Assembly (NCBI RefSeq): GCF_900099805.1
Contig: NZ_FNDR01000006.1
Coordinates: 124,001 to 188,000 of the forward strand
Origin: Variovorax sp. OV700
GTDB taxonomy: Bacteria > Pseudomonadota > Gammaproteobacteria > Burkholderiales > Burkholderiaceae_C
Direction: 5' to 3'
Length of the DNA stretch: 64,000 nt
Both the position numbers and the translations under genes were made by a program. Shown one piece after another: positions 1-8,257 of this stretch. Under the pieces are notes generated by a model. That model worked only from the letters and a program-made list of their open reading frames with translations, was not told the DNA's origin and did not search any database. Position 1 is the first letter of the stretch. The number at the start of each line of letters is the position of its first letter.

Positions 1-548
1 CGCAGCCGCAGGCCCTGCTTCAACAACAGCAACAGCAAGAACAAGCGCGGCGACAGCAGGCCCAGCAACAGCAGCACGCCGCGCAGGAGGCCCGTCAACA
101 AAGGCTCTCGGCACAGCAGGAGCAATCACGGCGGCAGCAGATGCAGCAGCAAGCCCAACAACAGGCTCAACAGCAACAGATGCAACGGCAGCAGGCGCAG
201 CAACAGGCCCGGCAACAGCAGCAGCAACAAGCGCAAGCGGTGCGTCAGCAACAGCAGGCGATGCAGCAACAGCATCAGCAACGCCAACAGCAGCAGGCGC
301 AGCAGCAGGCCCGACAACAGCAGCAGCAACAAGAGCAGTTGCAGCGGCAACAGCAACAGGCGCAAGCGGCGCGCCAGCAACAGCAACAGCAGGCGATGCA
401 GCAACGTCAACAGCAGCAAGCGCAGCAGCAGCAGATTCGCCAGCAGCAACAGCAACAGGCCCAGCAGCATGCGGCCGCCGCGGCTGCGGCAGCAGCCCAT
501 CGTCGCCCGCCCGGCCGCCCCGGCGACCTTCCCAAGGACCAGCCCTGA
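1..548 (+). CDS. Gln/Ala-rich low-complexity protein, C-terminal part
   Basis: The reading frame is open from the left edge, so only the C-terminal ~180 residues are visible and the true start lies outside. They are almost entirely Gln, Ala and Arg: runs of three to six Gln broken by Ala, Arg, Met or Glu, with QQQAQQQARQQQQQQ-type units recurring. A nine-Ala stretch and a Pro/Arg-rich end (PPGRPGDLPKDQP) follow. CAG and CAA alternate, so this is not a pure trinucleotide expansion and the coding frame has been kept. Such tails occur on secreted or envelope proteins of Comamonadaceae, but with the folded part missing no function can be given. The Leu-rich opposite-strand reading is a shadow. 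Confidence 0.55.
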   Translation, partial: QPQALLQQQQQQEQARRQQAQQQQHAAQEARQQRLSAQQEQSRRQQMQQQAQQQAQQQQMQRQQAQQQARQQQQQQAQAVRQQQQAMQQQHQQRQQQQAQQQARQQQQQQEQLQRQQQQAQAARQQQQQQAMQQRQQQQAQQQQIRQQQQQQAQQHAAAAAAAAAHRRPPGRPGDLPKDQP

Positions 549-565
549 GGGCGGCCAGCTAACCG

Positions 566-1366
566 TCAGCCTGCGCGGCCGCGTGCGGTTTTCTTTGCTG
601 CGACCGCGGGCTTGGATTTCGACTTGGGTTCAGGCGAAACCTTGCCTGCCGACGAGGATGCAGGCGCCTCGCGCGCCGACCTCATGTGCCCGCTCTCCGT
701 CGTCGTCATGCCCACGATCTTCGCGAGTTGCCGGCTCACGCTCACGTAGGCGTGGCCGATGCGGCTGTCGAAATACAGTGAGTCGCCGCGCGCGAGATGC
801 ACCACTTCGCCGTTGTCGAAGTGCACTTCGATCTCGCCCGACAGCACATAGGCGAATTCCTCGCCGGAGTGCCGCACGAAGTCTTCCGGGCCATGGATGC
901 TGCGCGCATGCACGGTGCCCACGATGGGGCTCATCTGCTTGCCGGCCGCCGCGGTGCCGAGGAATTCATACGCGATCGACAGGCCGCGGTAGACCACGCC
1001 CTTGCCCGCGCGCGTGACGACCGGCCTGTCGAGTTGCGCGGGCTTCACGCCGGCGCCGGCGAACATGGCGTTCATGTCCATTTGCAGCGCGCGGCCCAGT
1101 GCGGTGAAGTTCTCGTAGCCCAGCGCGAGCTGGCCACGCTCCGCGCGCGAGATGGTGGTGATCGACACGCCCGATCGCTCGGCCAGCTCTGCCAGCGTCC
1201 AGCCGAAACGCTTGCGCGCGGTGCGCAGGCGATGGCCGAAGGTGGTGCGGTCCAGCGTCGGCGGCTCGTCCGTCGGCCTCGTCCCGGACTGGGTCCTCGT
1301 GTGTGGATTCACGCTTGGCTCTCTGTTGTGATGCGCTGCGATTCTGCCAGCCCGATGCCGCGCCAT
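566..1366 (-). CDS. XRE-family transcriptional regulator with C-terminal cupin domain
   Basis: DNA-binding regulator of the HTH_XRE + cupin_2 type, a family that usually controls an adjacent catabolic or redox gene in response to a small ligand bound by the cupin. Residues about 44-100 form the helix-turn-helix (WTLAELAERSGVSITTISRAE). Residues about 120-220 form the cupin (HSGEEFAYVLSGEIEV, then GDSLYFDSRIGHAY). The last ~40 residues are a Lys/Ala/Ser-rich tail. The gene is divergent from the FAD oxidoreductase at 1514, with three palindromes between them that are its probable operators. The ATG at 1366 has no good ribosome site; a GTG at 1312 preceded by AGAGAG is a fair alternative start that would leave the HTH intact. 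Confidence 0.88.
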   Translation of the reverse strand: MARHRAGRIAAHHNREPSVNPHTRTQSGTRPTDEPPTLDRTTFGHRLRTARKRFGWTLAELAERSGVSITTISRAERGQLALGYENFTALGRALQMDMNAMFAGAGVKPAQLDRPVVTRAGKGVVYRGLSIAYEFLGTAAAGKQMSPIVGTVHARSIHGPEDFVRHSGEEFAYVLSGEIEVHFDNGEVVHLARGDSLYFDSRIGHAYVSVSRQLAKIVGMTTTESGHMRSAREAPASSSAGKVSPEPKSKSKPAVAAKKTARGRAG

Positions 1367-1395
1367 CCATTCGGATCGTATCGACCCAGGCCTGG

Positions 1396-1496
1396 AATTT
1401 GCGTATTGGCAAATTGCGTCGACGCAAATTTCACCGCTGCATCTGCACCTCTCTCCTTACGGATGGCACTTGCGAAATTTGCGTATCCGCAAATTT
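1396..1496. promoter_or_regulatory. Three operator-like inverted repeats between divergent genes
   Basis: Two near-identical palindromes occur: AATTTGCGTATTGGCAAATT at 1396-1415 and arms AAATTTGCG/CGCAAATTT around a 4-nt centre at 1475-1496. A third, AATTGCGTCGACGCAAATT, overlaps the first at 1412-1430. The last one ends 18 nt before the start of the FAD oxidoreductase gene, and all lie upstream of the divergent XRE-cupin gene. The shared half-site AATTTGCG suggests one dimeric regulator binding several times and repressing or activating both promoters; the neighbouring regulator is the obvious candidate, by inference. Confidence 0.7.
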
Positions 1497-1513
1497 GTCT
1501 TTACACTTCGCCG

Positions 1514-2686
1514 ATGACTTCCAACACCCAAGCGTCCGTCGCAGCCGACTTCCTTGTGATTGGCGGCGGCATTGCCGGGGCCTCGGTGGCCCATTGGCTT
1601 GCCCCGCACGCCCGAGTGATCCTGCTCGAGCGCGAAGCCCAGCCGGGCTATCACTCCACCGGCCGCTCGGCCGCGCTCTTCATGGAAAGCTATGGCACGG
1701 CGCAGGTGCGCGCCCTCACCATGGCGAGCCGCGCGTTTCTCGAACACCCTCCCGAGGGATTTTCGGAGCACCCGCTGCTCACCCCGCGCGGCGCCTTGAT
1801 GGTGGCGGGCGCCGACCACATGGGCGAACTCGACGCGCACTGGGAAGTGCTGCGCGCCATGAACACGGGCGCGCAGCGGCTCAGCGGCGAAGAGGCGCTC
1901 GCGATGGTGCCGGTGCTGCGGCCCGAGCACGTCGCCGGCGGCGTCTACGAGCCCGAGGCGGCTGACATGGACGTGCACGCCATCCACCAGGGTTATCTGC
2001 GCGGGATGCGGCAAGCCGGCGGCAAACTGGCGTGCGATGCCGGCGTGACCGCCATCGAGCGCATCGGCGAGCGCTGGCGCGTGACGGCCGGCGGCAAAGT
2101 CTACGAAGCGCCGGTAGTGATCAATGCCGCGGGCGCGTGGGTCGACACCATTGCGCAGATGGCGGGCGTGCGGCCCATCGGCATCGAGCCACGGCGGCGC
2201 TCGGCCTTCATTTTCGCACCGCCCGAAGGCAGCGGCGGCAGCGTGGCGCACTGGCCCATGGTGTTCAGTGCCGATGAAGGTTGGTACATCAAGCCCGACG
2301 CCGGCATGCTGCTCGGCTCGCCGGCGAATGCCGACCCTGTCGAACCGCAGGACGTGCAGCCGGAGGAACTGGACATCGCCATCGCCATCCATCGGATCGA
2401 GGAAGCAACCACGCTTACCATCCGGCGCCCCACCCGCACCTGGGCCGGCCTGCGTTCCTTCGTGGCCGATGGCGACCTGGTGGGCGGTTTCGAATCCGAT
2501 GCACCGGGCTTCTTCTGGGTAGCGGCCCAAGGCGGCTACGGCATCCAGACGTCGGCGGCCATGGGCGAGGCGTGCGCCGCACTGGCGCGCGGCCTGCCGC
2601 TGCCGGAGCGCATCGCGGGCTTCAGTCTTACGGCAGAAATGCTCGGCCCGCAGCGTCTGCGCGCAGCGGCTGCGGCCCAGGGCTGA
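1514..2686 (+). CDS. FAD-dependent oxidoreductase, D-amino-acid/glycine oxidase (DAO) fold
   Basis: Flavoprotein of 390 residues in the DAO family, which oxidises amine or hydroxy-acid groups at the expense of FAD. The dinucleotide-binding motif VIGGGIAGAS sits at residues 15-24, followed by an acidic strand end (VILLERE) that would hold the adenosine ribose. The C-terminal part has the glycine-rich WVAAQGGYGIQT segment expected to close over the flavin. The start at 1514 puts the Rossmann motif close to the N terminus as usual; the open frame further upstream runs through the operator region and is not coding. No signal peptide, so cytoplasmic. The substrate is unknown; sarcosine-, glycine- or D-amino-acid-like amines, or a 2-hydroxyacid, are all possible. 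Likely controlled by the divergent XRE-cupin protein. Confidence 0.88.
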   Translation: MTSNTQASVAADFLVIGGGIAGASVAHWLAPHARVILLEREAQPGYHSTGRSAALFMESYGTAQVRALTMASRAFLEHPPEGFSEHPLLTPRGALMVAGADHMGELDAHWEVLRAMNTGAQRLSGEEALAMVPVLRPEHVAGGVYEPEAADMDVHAIHQGYLRGMRQAGGKLACDAGVTAIERIGERWRVTAGGKVYEAPVVINAAGAWVDTIAQMAGVRPIGIEPRRRSAFIFAPPEGSGGSVAHWPMVFSADEGWYIKPDAGMLLGSPANADPVEPQDVQPEELDIAIAIHRIEEATTLTIRRPTRTWAGLRSFVADGDLVGGFESDAPGFFWVAAQGGYGIQTSAAMGEACAALARGLPLPERIAGFSLTAEMLGPQRLRAAAAAQG

Positions 2687-2698
2687 TCAAGAATCGGC

Positions 2699-2917
2699 TC
2701 AATCGGGTGCGTTCATCACCCGGTCGAATTCTTCGTCCGCGGGAACGTTGTCGGCATCGAGTTCGCTGGCATCCGTCAGGTCGATGCCGGTTTCGTCCGA
2801 CAGGTCGTCGGTGGCTTCGGATTCCGATTCGGATTCTTCGAAATCATCGACAGGCGAGTCGTCGTCATCCTCTGTCGATGGCGGAGCAGAACGCTTCTTG
2901 GCGTCGACGTTGTTCAT
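2699..2917 (-). CDS. Small highly acidic protein (72 aa)
   Basis: Predicted 72-residue soluble protein with a basic start (MNNVDAKKRS) and then an extremely acidic body: DDDD, EESESESE, many Asp/Glu and Ser/Thr, ending DEEFDRVMNAPD. The start at 2917 was chosen because CGAGGAAC lies just upstream and because the longer frame reading through from 3340 covers the ZIP transporter gene on the same strand in another frame. No domain is recognised. It resembles the short intrinsically disordered acidic proteins found in many betaproteobacteria, but its role is unknown. It converges on the FAD oxidoreductase gene with only 12 nt between the stops. Confidence 0.6.
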   Translation of the reverse strand: MNNVDAKKRSAPPSTEDDDDSPVDDFEESESESEATDDLSDETGIDLTDASELDADNVPADEEFDRVMNAPD

Positions 2918-3054
2918 GATCGGTTCCTCGGCGATTGCATAGGCGAGACATTCGTCATACCCCCAATGGTGCACCTCTTTCGGGTGCCGTGCGCCATTCC
3001 CCGGACAGGTGTGGGTTTCGGAAAGTATCCACCCGATGCCGGTCAGTCCGCCTG

Positions 3055-4002
3055 TCAGTCCTTGTGCGCCGGGGCGCCTTCGCCTTCGTGCGCATGGCCA
3101 TGCTCCGCGTGGCCGTGTTCCGCATGGCCATGGTCGTGCTCGCCGTGCGCGAGCCGGCTCACCAGCGTGACGAGCGCAATGCCGACGATCAGCCAGGCGA
3201 TCTGCGCGGCGGTCTGCCGCGCGGGCAGTCGTTTCTGCAACTGGGGAATCAGGTCGGCCAGCGCCACGTAGACGAAGCTGCTGGCGGCCAGCACCAGGAA
3301 GTACGGCAACAGGCCGTGCAGCCGATCGACCAGCCACCACCCCACGATGCCGCCGAGCATGGTCATGGTGCCGGCCAGCGATACCTTGACCAGCGCCACA
3401 CGCTGGTTGGCCGAACTCTGGCGCAGCACCACCAGGTCGCCGATGTGGTGAGGGATTTCGTGCGCAAGCACGGCGACGGCCGCGACCAGCCCGAGACGGA
3501 TGTCCGCGATGAAGGCCGACGCGATCAGGATGCCATCGCCGAAGCAGTGCACGCTGTCGCCGGTGAGCACCGCCCAGCCGCCGCCCGCACGGGGTGCGTG
3601 GCCGTGGCTGTGATCGCCGTGATCGTGATGCGCATGGCCGCCGTGGTCGTGATCATGCGCGTGCCCGGCCGCCTGCTGCCCCACCGGTCCCGGCAAAGCG
3701 TCGCCGTGGTGATGCTCGTGTCCGTGGTGCCAGAGCTCGGCCTTGTCGAGCAAAAAGAAGAACACCAGGCCGAACAGCAGCACGCCGAACAGCATCGCGG
3801 GTTCGATGCGGCTCTCGAAGGCTTCGGGCAGCAGGTGCATGAAGGCCGTGGCGAGCAGCGCCCCCGCGGCCAGGCTGAGCAGGTGCTGTGAGTTCACGCC
3901 ACCCGATCCGCTGCGCACGCCCACGCGCAGGAGCAAGGCGGCCAGCCACACGCTTCCGATGCCGGCGACCAGGGTGGCCAGGATGATCACTATCAAATTC
4001 AT
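3055..4002 (-). CDS. ZIP-family divalent metal transporter, His-rich
   Basis: Inner-membrane carrier that imports Zn(II) or related metals; 315 residues with about eight hydrophobic segments. The metal path is visible: the TM4 motif HCFGDG (His and Asp) and the TM5 motif HEIPHHIGD. Two very His/Asp-rich stretches are present: the loop between TM3 and TM4 (HHGHEHHHGD, then HAHDHDHGGHAHHDHGDH) and the C-terminal tail with repeated HGHAEHGHAEHGHAHEG units. Such loops bind metal and may buffer or sense it. The start at 4002 (MNLIVIILATLVAGIG) places TM1 at the N terminus; an ATG 7 codons upstream is the alternative. The gene stands alone, without a visible metal regulator nearby. Confidence 0.9.
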   Translation of the reverse strand: MNLIVIILATLVAGIGSVWLAALLLRVGVRSGSGGVNSQHLLSLAAGALLATAFMHLLPEAFESRIEPAMLFGVLLFGLVFFFLLDKAELWHHGHEHHHGDALPGPVGQQAAGHAHDHDHGGHAHHDHGDHSHGHAPRAGGGWAVLTGDSVHCFGDGILIASAFIADIRLGLVAAVAVLAHEIPHHIGDLVVLRQSSANQRVALVKVSLAGTMTMLGGIVGWWLVDRLHGLLPYFLVLAASSFVYVALADLIPQLQKRLPARQTAAQIAWLIVGIALVTLVSRLAHGEHDHGHAEHGHAEHGHAHEGEGAPAHKD

Positions 4003-4042
4003 AGCTGCAATGTCGATGGGCATCGACGCCCGATATCGTTCA

Positions 4043-4075
4043 TAAAAAGAGAAAGGCCGTCACTGGGACGGCCTT
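4043..4075 (-). terminator. Rho-independent terminator after the dienelactone-hydrolase gene
   Basis: A perfect 9-bp stem, AAGGCCGTC at 4053-4061 and GACGGCCTT at 4067-4075, with a 5-nt loop. On the minus strand it is followed by a T-rich tract (complement of 4043-4052). It lies just after the stop of the gene ending at 4102 and separates it from the ZIP gene. Confidence 0.8.
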
Positions 4076-4101
4076 CGGCGGTGGGTGGCTACAGGCTGTC
4101 G

Positions 4102-5001
4102 TCAGACGACGCCATTGGCTTTGAACCAGGCGGTGGCGCGCTGCCATCCGTCTTCGGCCGCGCTCTTTACATAGCTCGGGCGATAGTCGGCGTGGAACGC
4201 GTGGCCTGCTTCGGGATACACGACGAAGCTCGAAGCCTTGGCAGCCGGGGTTCCATTTGCCAACGCTGCTTTCATCTTATCAACCGTGTCAAGCGGGATG
4301 CCCTGGTCCTTGCCGCCGTAAAGGCCGAGCACGGGCGCCTGCAGGTTAGCCGCAACATCGACCGGGTGCCGCGGCGTGAGTTCGCTGGGCTGACCGACCA
4401 GCCGGCCGTACCAGGCCACGCCAGCCTTGACCTTGCCGGTGGCGGCATAGAGCCACACGAAACGTCCGCCCCAGCAGAAGCCGGTGATGCCGGCCTTGGA
4501 TACGTTGCCGCCGTTGGCCGATGCATACGAAAGTGCGCCATCGAGGTCGGCCAGCACCTGCGCATCGGGCACCTTGCTCACGATGTCGGCCTGCAGCTTG
4601 GGGATGTCGGTGTAGCCGCGCGGGTCGCCCTGCCGCGCATAGAGCTCGGGGGCAATGGCCAGGTAGCCGAGTTGCGCGAAGCGCCGGCAGGTATCGGCGA
4701 TGTATTCGTGCACGCCGAAGATTTCCTGGATCACCAGGATTACCGGCAGCCCGGTCTTGCCGGCCGGCGCGGCCGCATAGGCCGGCACTTCGAAACCGTT
4801 GACGGTGTACTTGATCGGCCCTGCCTTCAGGCCTTCGGCCGAAGTGCTGATCGCGGTCTGCGCCATGACCGGCATGACGGCGGCCGCGTAGCCCACGCCA
4901 ATGGCGGCCTTGAGCGCGGTGCGGCGCGTGGCGCCCTGCTCTGTGCTCTCGCCGGGGCGAAGCGAATCGAAATCGGAACGGCTGTCGTCGCGAAGGGACA
5001 T
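4102..5001 (-). CDS. Dienelactone hydrolase family protein, putative Tat-exported
   Basis: Alpha/beta-hydrolase of 299 residues in the DLH family, whose founding members hydrolyse dienelactones in chlorocatechol breakdown. The catalytic set is visible: Cys176 in GITGFCWGG, Asp232 in LYGGKD, His267 in EAGHAFH, and the helper Glu93 in IQEIFG. The N terminus carries twin arginines (TRRTALKAAIG, residues ~24-34), a hydrophobic stretch and MPVMAQ, which looks like a Tat signal. The enzyme is therefore probably periplasmic, unlike classical cytoplasmic DLH. The start at 5001 has GGAG 7 nt upstream. It is a single-gene unit with its own terminator. The true substrate is not predictable; many homologues are carboxymethylenebutenolidase-like enzymes of unknown role. 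Confidence 0.9.
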   Translation of the reverse strand: MSLRDDSRSDFDSLRPGESTEQGATRRTALKAAIGVGYAAAVMPVMAQTAISTSAEGLKAGPIKYTVNGFEVPAYAAAPAGKTGLPVILVIQEIFGVHEYIADTCRRFAQLGYLAIAPELYARQGDPRGYTDIPKLQADIVSKVPDAQVLADLDGALSYASANGGNVSKAGITGFCWGGRFVWLYAATGKVKAGVAWYGRLVGQPSELTPRHPVDVAANLQAPVLGLYGGKDQGIPLDTVDKMKAALANGTPAAKASSFVVYPEAGHAFHADYRPSYVKSAAEDGWQRATAWFKANGVV

Positions 5002-5133
5002 GGGTAGAGCTCCAGTTGAATCGTCGAACAAAGGGGCATGCGCAAAAACGCACGCCGCAATGTAGGCGAAATCAGCCCGGGCCGTATCCGGCCAGCCTGT
5101 ATGTCAACAGGGCTGCTGTGTGACCTAAAGTCT

Positions 5134-5871
5134 TCAGTCGCGATAAGCGCGGCGAGCCAATGCAGCCGCCAGGACCTGCGCCGGATCGACCAGATTCAGC
5201 CCGGCAACCGCGGCCGAACCCTGCAACCCGAGCGGCACCTCGGTGCAGCCCATGATGATGGTGACGGGCCCGTGGCGTTCCGCGAGCCGCAGCGCCACGT
5301 GCGAAAAGCATTCTTCGGCAAGCCGCATGTTGCCCGCTTTCACACCATCGAAGATGCCGCGCGTGATGATGCGTCGTTCGTCCGCCGGTGGCACGTGGCA
5401 ATCGAGTCCCGCCTCGGCCAGCGCCTGTTCGTAGAGCCGGACGCGGTAGGTACCTTCGGTAGCCATCAGCGCCACGTTGCCCGAACCTTGCGCCGCAAGA
5501 TGGTGTGCCACCTCGCGCGCCATGTGCAGCAGCTCTACCTGCGGAAAACGTTCCTGTAGCCGGTCATGCCACGCATGCGCCGTGTTGCAGGCAATGGCCA
5601 CCGCCCGGCTCCCCAATGCGGCAAGGCGCCCCAGCGCCTGCAGCATCGGCTCCAGCGGCTGGTGCGCGCCGTTCTCGGCCGAGCCCAGTGCATCGGTACG
5701 GTCGGGCACCGGCACCTGCGCGAGCCAGTGCTCCGGGAAAGACTGGTCCCGCACCGGCTCCCCGCGTGCCCGCATCTGCTGGGCGCAGGCCTGCACGAAC
5801 AGCCGAACGAAGTCGGCCCCCGCCGCGGGGCCCATGCCGCCCAGAATGCCAACGACGTTCGTGGAAACCAT
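5134..5871 (-). CDS. Aspartate/glutamate racemase family protein
   Basis: Cofactor-independent amino-acid racemase of 245 residues. The family inverts L/D-aspartate or L/D-glutamate using two cysteines as acid and base. Both are present in the expected settings: Cys95 in ACNTAH and Cys209 in MGCTEVP. The N-terminal strand-loop GILGGMGPAA is also typical of this fold. It lies directly downstream of, and on the same strand as, the polar amino-acid binding protein gene (34 nt apart), so the two are probably co-transcribed. With the divergent DadA-like dehydrogenase this suggests handling of a D-amino acid or of glutamate/aspartate. Which amino acid is racemised cannot be told from the sequence. 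Confidence 0.9.
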   Translation of the reverse strand: MVSTNVVGILGGMGPAAGADFVRLFVQACAQQMRARGEPVRDQSFPEHWLAQVPVPDRTDALGSAENGAHQPLEPMLQALGRLAALGSRAVAIACNTAHAWHDRLQERFPQVELLHMAREVAHHLAAQGSGNVALMATEGTYRVRLYEQALAEAGLDCHVPPADERRIITRGIFDGVKAGNMRLAEECFSHVALRLAERHGPVTIIMGCTEVPLGLQGSAAVAGLNLVDPAQVLAAALARRAYRD

Positions 5872-5905
5872 TGCGCAAGTCTTCCCTTGTTGCCTGGGGG
5901 CGAGC

Positions 5906-6793
5906 TTAGATCGCCGGTTTGTCTGACGGCGCCTTGATGTTGTCCTTGAGCTGCTGGCTCATGGGCAGGTTCAGCGGTGCGTTCTTCGGCGGGATCGGCG
6001 ACATGAACCACTTGGTGTAGAGCTTCTCGAACTCGCCGCTCTTCATCATGCTGATGAAAGTGTCGTCCACCAGCTTCTTGAAAGCCGGGTCGTCCTTCGG
6101 CAACATGCAGGCATAGGGCTCGACCTGCAGCGCGTCGCCCACCACCTCGTAGTCGGCCGGGTTCTTGGCGTTGGCGATGAGGCCATACAGCAGGATGTCG
6201 TCCATTGCAAATGCCAGGGCGCGGTCGCTTTCCACCAGCAGGAATGCGTCGGCGTGGTCCTTGCCGAGCACGATGTCCATGTCGAGGTTCTTCTCGGTGT
6301 TGTACTTGCGCATGACCAGCGCGTTGGTGGTGCCGGTGGTGCTGGCCACCGTCTTCTTGGCCAGGTCGGCGTAGTTCTTGATCTTCGAAGACTTCTTCAC
6401 CAGCAGGCGCGTGCCCGTGTAGAAATGGTTGACGGCAAAGGCCACGTCCTTGCCGCGTGCCGTGTTGTTGGTGGTGGAGCCGCACTCCAGGTCGACGGTG
6501 CCGTTGGTGATCAGCGGAATGCGGTTCTGCGAGGTGACGGGCATCAGCTGCACCTGCAGATTGGGCTTGTTGAGCTTCTTCTTCACCGCCTCGACCACGG
6601 CGTTGGAGAGTTCGACCGAGAAGCCAATGGGCTTGTTGGGCCCGTCCAGGTAGCTGAAGGGCACCGACGACTCGCGGTAGGCGAGCGTGATCTTGCCGGA
6701 CTCGGCGATCTTGGCCAGCGTGTCGGCGGCCTGGACGCCGGTGGCGGAAAGCAGCACCACGGCGGCGGCGGCCATCAATGCGGAGAGTTTCAT
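5906..6793 (-). CDS. Periplasmic glutamate/aspartate-type amino-acid binding protein (ABC transporter)
   Basis: Solute-binding protein of 295 residues, SBP_bac_3 / GltI class. A Sec signal peptide is clear (MKLSALMAAAAVVLLSATGVQAAD, cut after VQA). The mature part has the family features GKITLAYRESSVPFSYLDG near the N terminus and VDLECGSTTNN in lobe 1, the latter typical of GltI proteins. The start at 6793 gives the proper signal length; 19 further codons upstream carry no leader features. No permease or ATPase gene is adjacent, so it must use a transporter encoded elsewhere. Its downstream partner is the Asp/Glu racemase, supporting an acidic amino-acid ligand by inference. Confidence 0.92.
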   Translation of the reverse strand: MKLSALMAAAAVVLLSATGVQAADTLAKIAESGKITLAYRESSVPFSYLDGPNKPIGFSVELSNAVVEAVKKKLNKPNLQVQLMPVTSQNRIPLITNGTVDLECGSTTNNTARGKDVAFAVNHFYTGTRLLVKKSSKIKNYADLAKKTVASTTGTTNALVMRKYNTEKNLDMDIVLGKDHADAFLLVESDRALAFAMDDILLYGLIANAKNPADYEVVGDALQVEPYACMLPKDDPAFKKLVDDTFISMMKSGEFEKLYTKWFMSPIPPKNAPLNLPMSQQLKDNIKAPSDKPAI

Positions 6794-6854
6794 GCGAGCC
6801 TTCTTCAGATGGATTGAACGGAGCGGCCAGTGTAAGAAGGAGTGACGCACTCCG

Positions 6855-6895
6855 ACAATTCCAATTGAACCCTAGGCCATACCCAAAGGTTATGG
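6855..6895. promoter_or_regulatory. Palindromes in the dadA / binding-protein divergent promoter region
   Basis: The 227-nt space between the two divergent genes holds CAATTCCAATTG (6855-6866) and an imperfect inverted repeat CCATACC-CAAA-GGTTATGG (6877-6895). A further GGCTATGGG follows about 25 nt later. Such dyads may be regulator sites, possibly for the LysR-type protein at 8258, but this is inference from position and symmetry only. Confidence 0.35.
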
Positions 6896-7020
6896 GCTGC
6901 AGGGCATGCGGTTTGGCTATGGGCCACGGCGCTTTTGGCATTTCCGGCCGGCGCGGCGCGCCCCTAAAGTCGATGCTGTCTCCTGTTCACTCCCGATTCA
7001 CTCCCCGGAAAGTTGCCTCC

Positions 7021-8241
7021 ATGCATGTCTGTGTGCTCGGTGCCGGCATCGTGGGCCTGGCCACTGCCTGGCAACTCGAACGCCTGGGCCATCAGGTCAC
7101 GGTGATCGACCGCGCGGCCCCCGGTGCGGGCGCAAGCGGCGGCAACGGCGCACAGCTCAGCTACTCGTACGTGCAGCCGCTGGCCGATCCGTCGATCTGG
7201 CGCCAGTTGCCCAAGCTGCTGCTCTCGCCCAGTTCCCCGCTCAAGCTGCAGCCGCAACTCGATCCCTTGCAGTGGCGCTGGGGCCTGGCCTTTCTTGCGG
7301 CCTGCAATGCACAAACCTCGCGCGACACCACAGCCCAGTTGCTCGCGCTGGCCGCGCTCAGCCGCACCGAATTCGAAGCGATGCAGGCCGACGTCGCGCC
7401 CGACTGCGATTTTTCCGCCACCGGCAAGCTGGTGCTCTACGCGAGCCCGGCGGCGCTCGAAGGCGCGCGCGCGCAGCTCGAACTCCAGCGCACCATGGGC
7501 AGCGAGCAGCGCATCGTGTCGCCCGAAGAGTGCGTCGCCATCGAGCCCGCGCTCGCCGACTATCGCGGCCAGATGGTCGGTGCGGTCTACACGCCCAGCG
7601 AGTGCGCGGCCGACTGTCTCAAGGTTTGCGCCGAACTCATGCGGGTGCTCAGCGCGCGCGGCGTGCGCTTTCTGCTCGGTGCCGACGTGCACGGCTTTGC
7701 CCGCAGTGAAGGCAAGGTGGCCGCCGTGAAAACGAGCATTGGAGACATCGAAGCCGATGCCTTCGTCATGGCGTTGGGCTCGGCTTCGCACAAGCTCGGA
7801 CGCGCCATCGGCGCCTATCTGCCGGTGTATCCGCTCAAGGGCTACAGCATCACCGTGGAGGTCGATCCCTCAGCGGGCGCCGCACCTCGCGTGAACGTGA
7901 CCGACAGCGCGCGCAAGGTGGTGTTCGCGCGCATCGGCTCGCGGCTTCGCGTGGCCGGCATGGCGGAACTGGTGGGACACGACGCGAGCATTCCGGCCAC
8001 CCGCATCCAGACGCTGGCCGCTGCCACGCGCGCCCTCTTTCCGCACGCGAGCCGGCTGGAAGAGCTGCACCCGTGGACCGGCATGCGGCCCGCCACGCCC
8101 ACAGGGCTTCCTATCATCGGTCGGATGCCGAGCGCGCCGGCAAACATGCTGTTCAATACCGGCCATGGCGCCCTGGGCTTCACGCTGGCCTTCGGCTCGG
8201 CGCGGCGGATTGCCGAGGCACTGGAGCGCGCGGCCTCCTGA
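7021..8241 (+). CDS. dadA: D-amino acid dehydrogenase (DadA-like FAD protein)
   Basis: FAD enzyme of 406 residues resembling the DadA small-subunit family, which deaminates D-amino acids to 2-oxoacids and passes electrons to the respiratory chain. The N terminus is the Rossmann motif VLGAGIVGLATAW with GASGGNGAQLSYSYVQPLADPS following, a DadA hallmark. The C-terminal part has HPWTGMRPATPTGLPIIG and NTGHGALGFTLAFGSA, also typical. The start at 7021 has GGAAAG 8 nt upstream. It is divergent from the binding-protein/racemase pair and convergent with the LysR gene, so racemase plus dehydrogenase could channel an amino acid to its oxoacid. It may be a paralogue rather than the housekeeping DadA. 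Confidence 0.88.
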   Translation: MHVCVLGAGIVGLATAWQLERLGHQVTVIDRAAPGAGASGGNGAQLSYSYVQPLADPSIWRQLPKLLLSPSSPLKLQPQLDPLQWRWGLAFLAACNAQTSRDTTAQLLALAALSRTEFEAMQADVAPDCDFSATGKLVLYASPAALEGARAQLELQRTMGSEQRIVSPEECVAIEPALADYRGQMVGAVYTPSECAADCLKVCAELMRVLSARGVRFLLGADVHGFARSEGKVAAVKTSIGDIEADAFVMALGSASHKLGRAIGAYLPVYPLKGYSITVEVDPSAGAAPRVNVTDSARKVVFARIGSRLRVAGMAELVGHDASIPATRIQTLAAATRALFPHASRLEELHPWTGMRPATPTGLPIIGRMPSAPANMLFNTGHGALGFTLAFGSARRIAEALERAAS

Positions 8242-8257
8242 TCGGCCGGCACGCCTG

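Noticed and set aside
126..500. Leu-rich 124-residue frame on the minus strand
   Set aside because: It is the mirror of the Gln-rich coding repeats (CAG/CTG) of the plus-strand gene and has no start signals.
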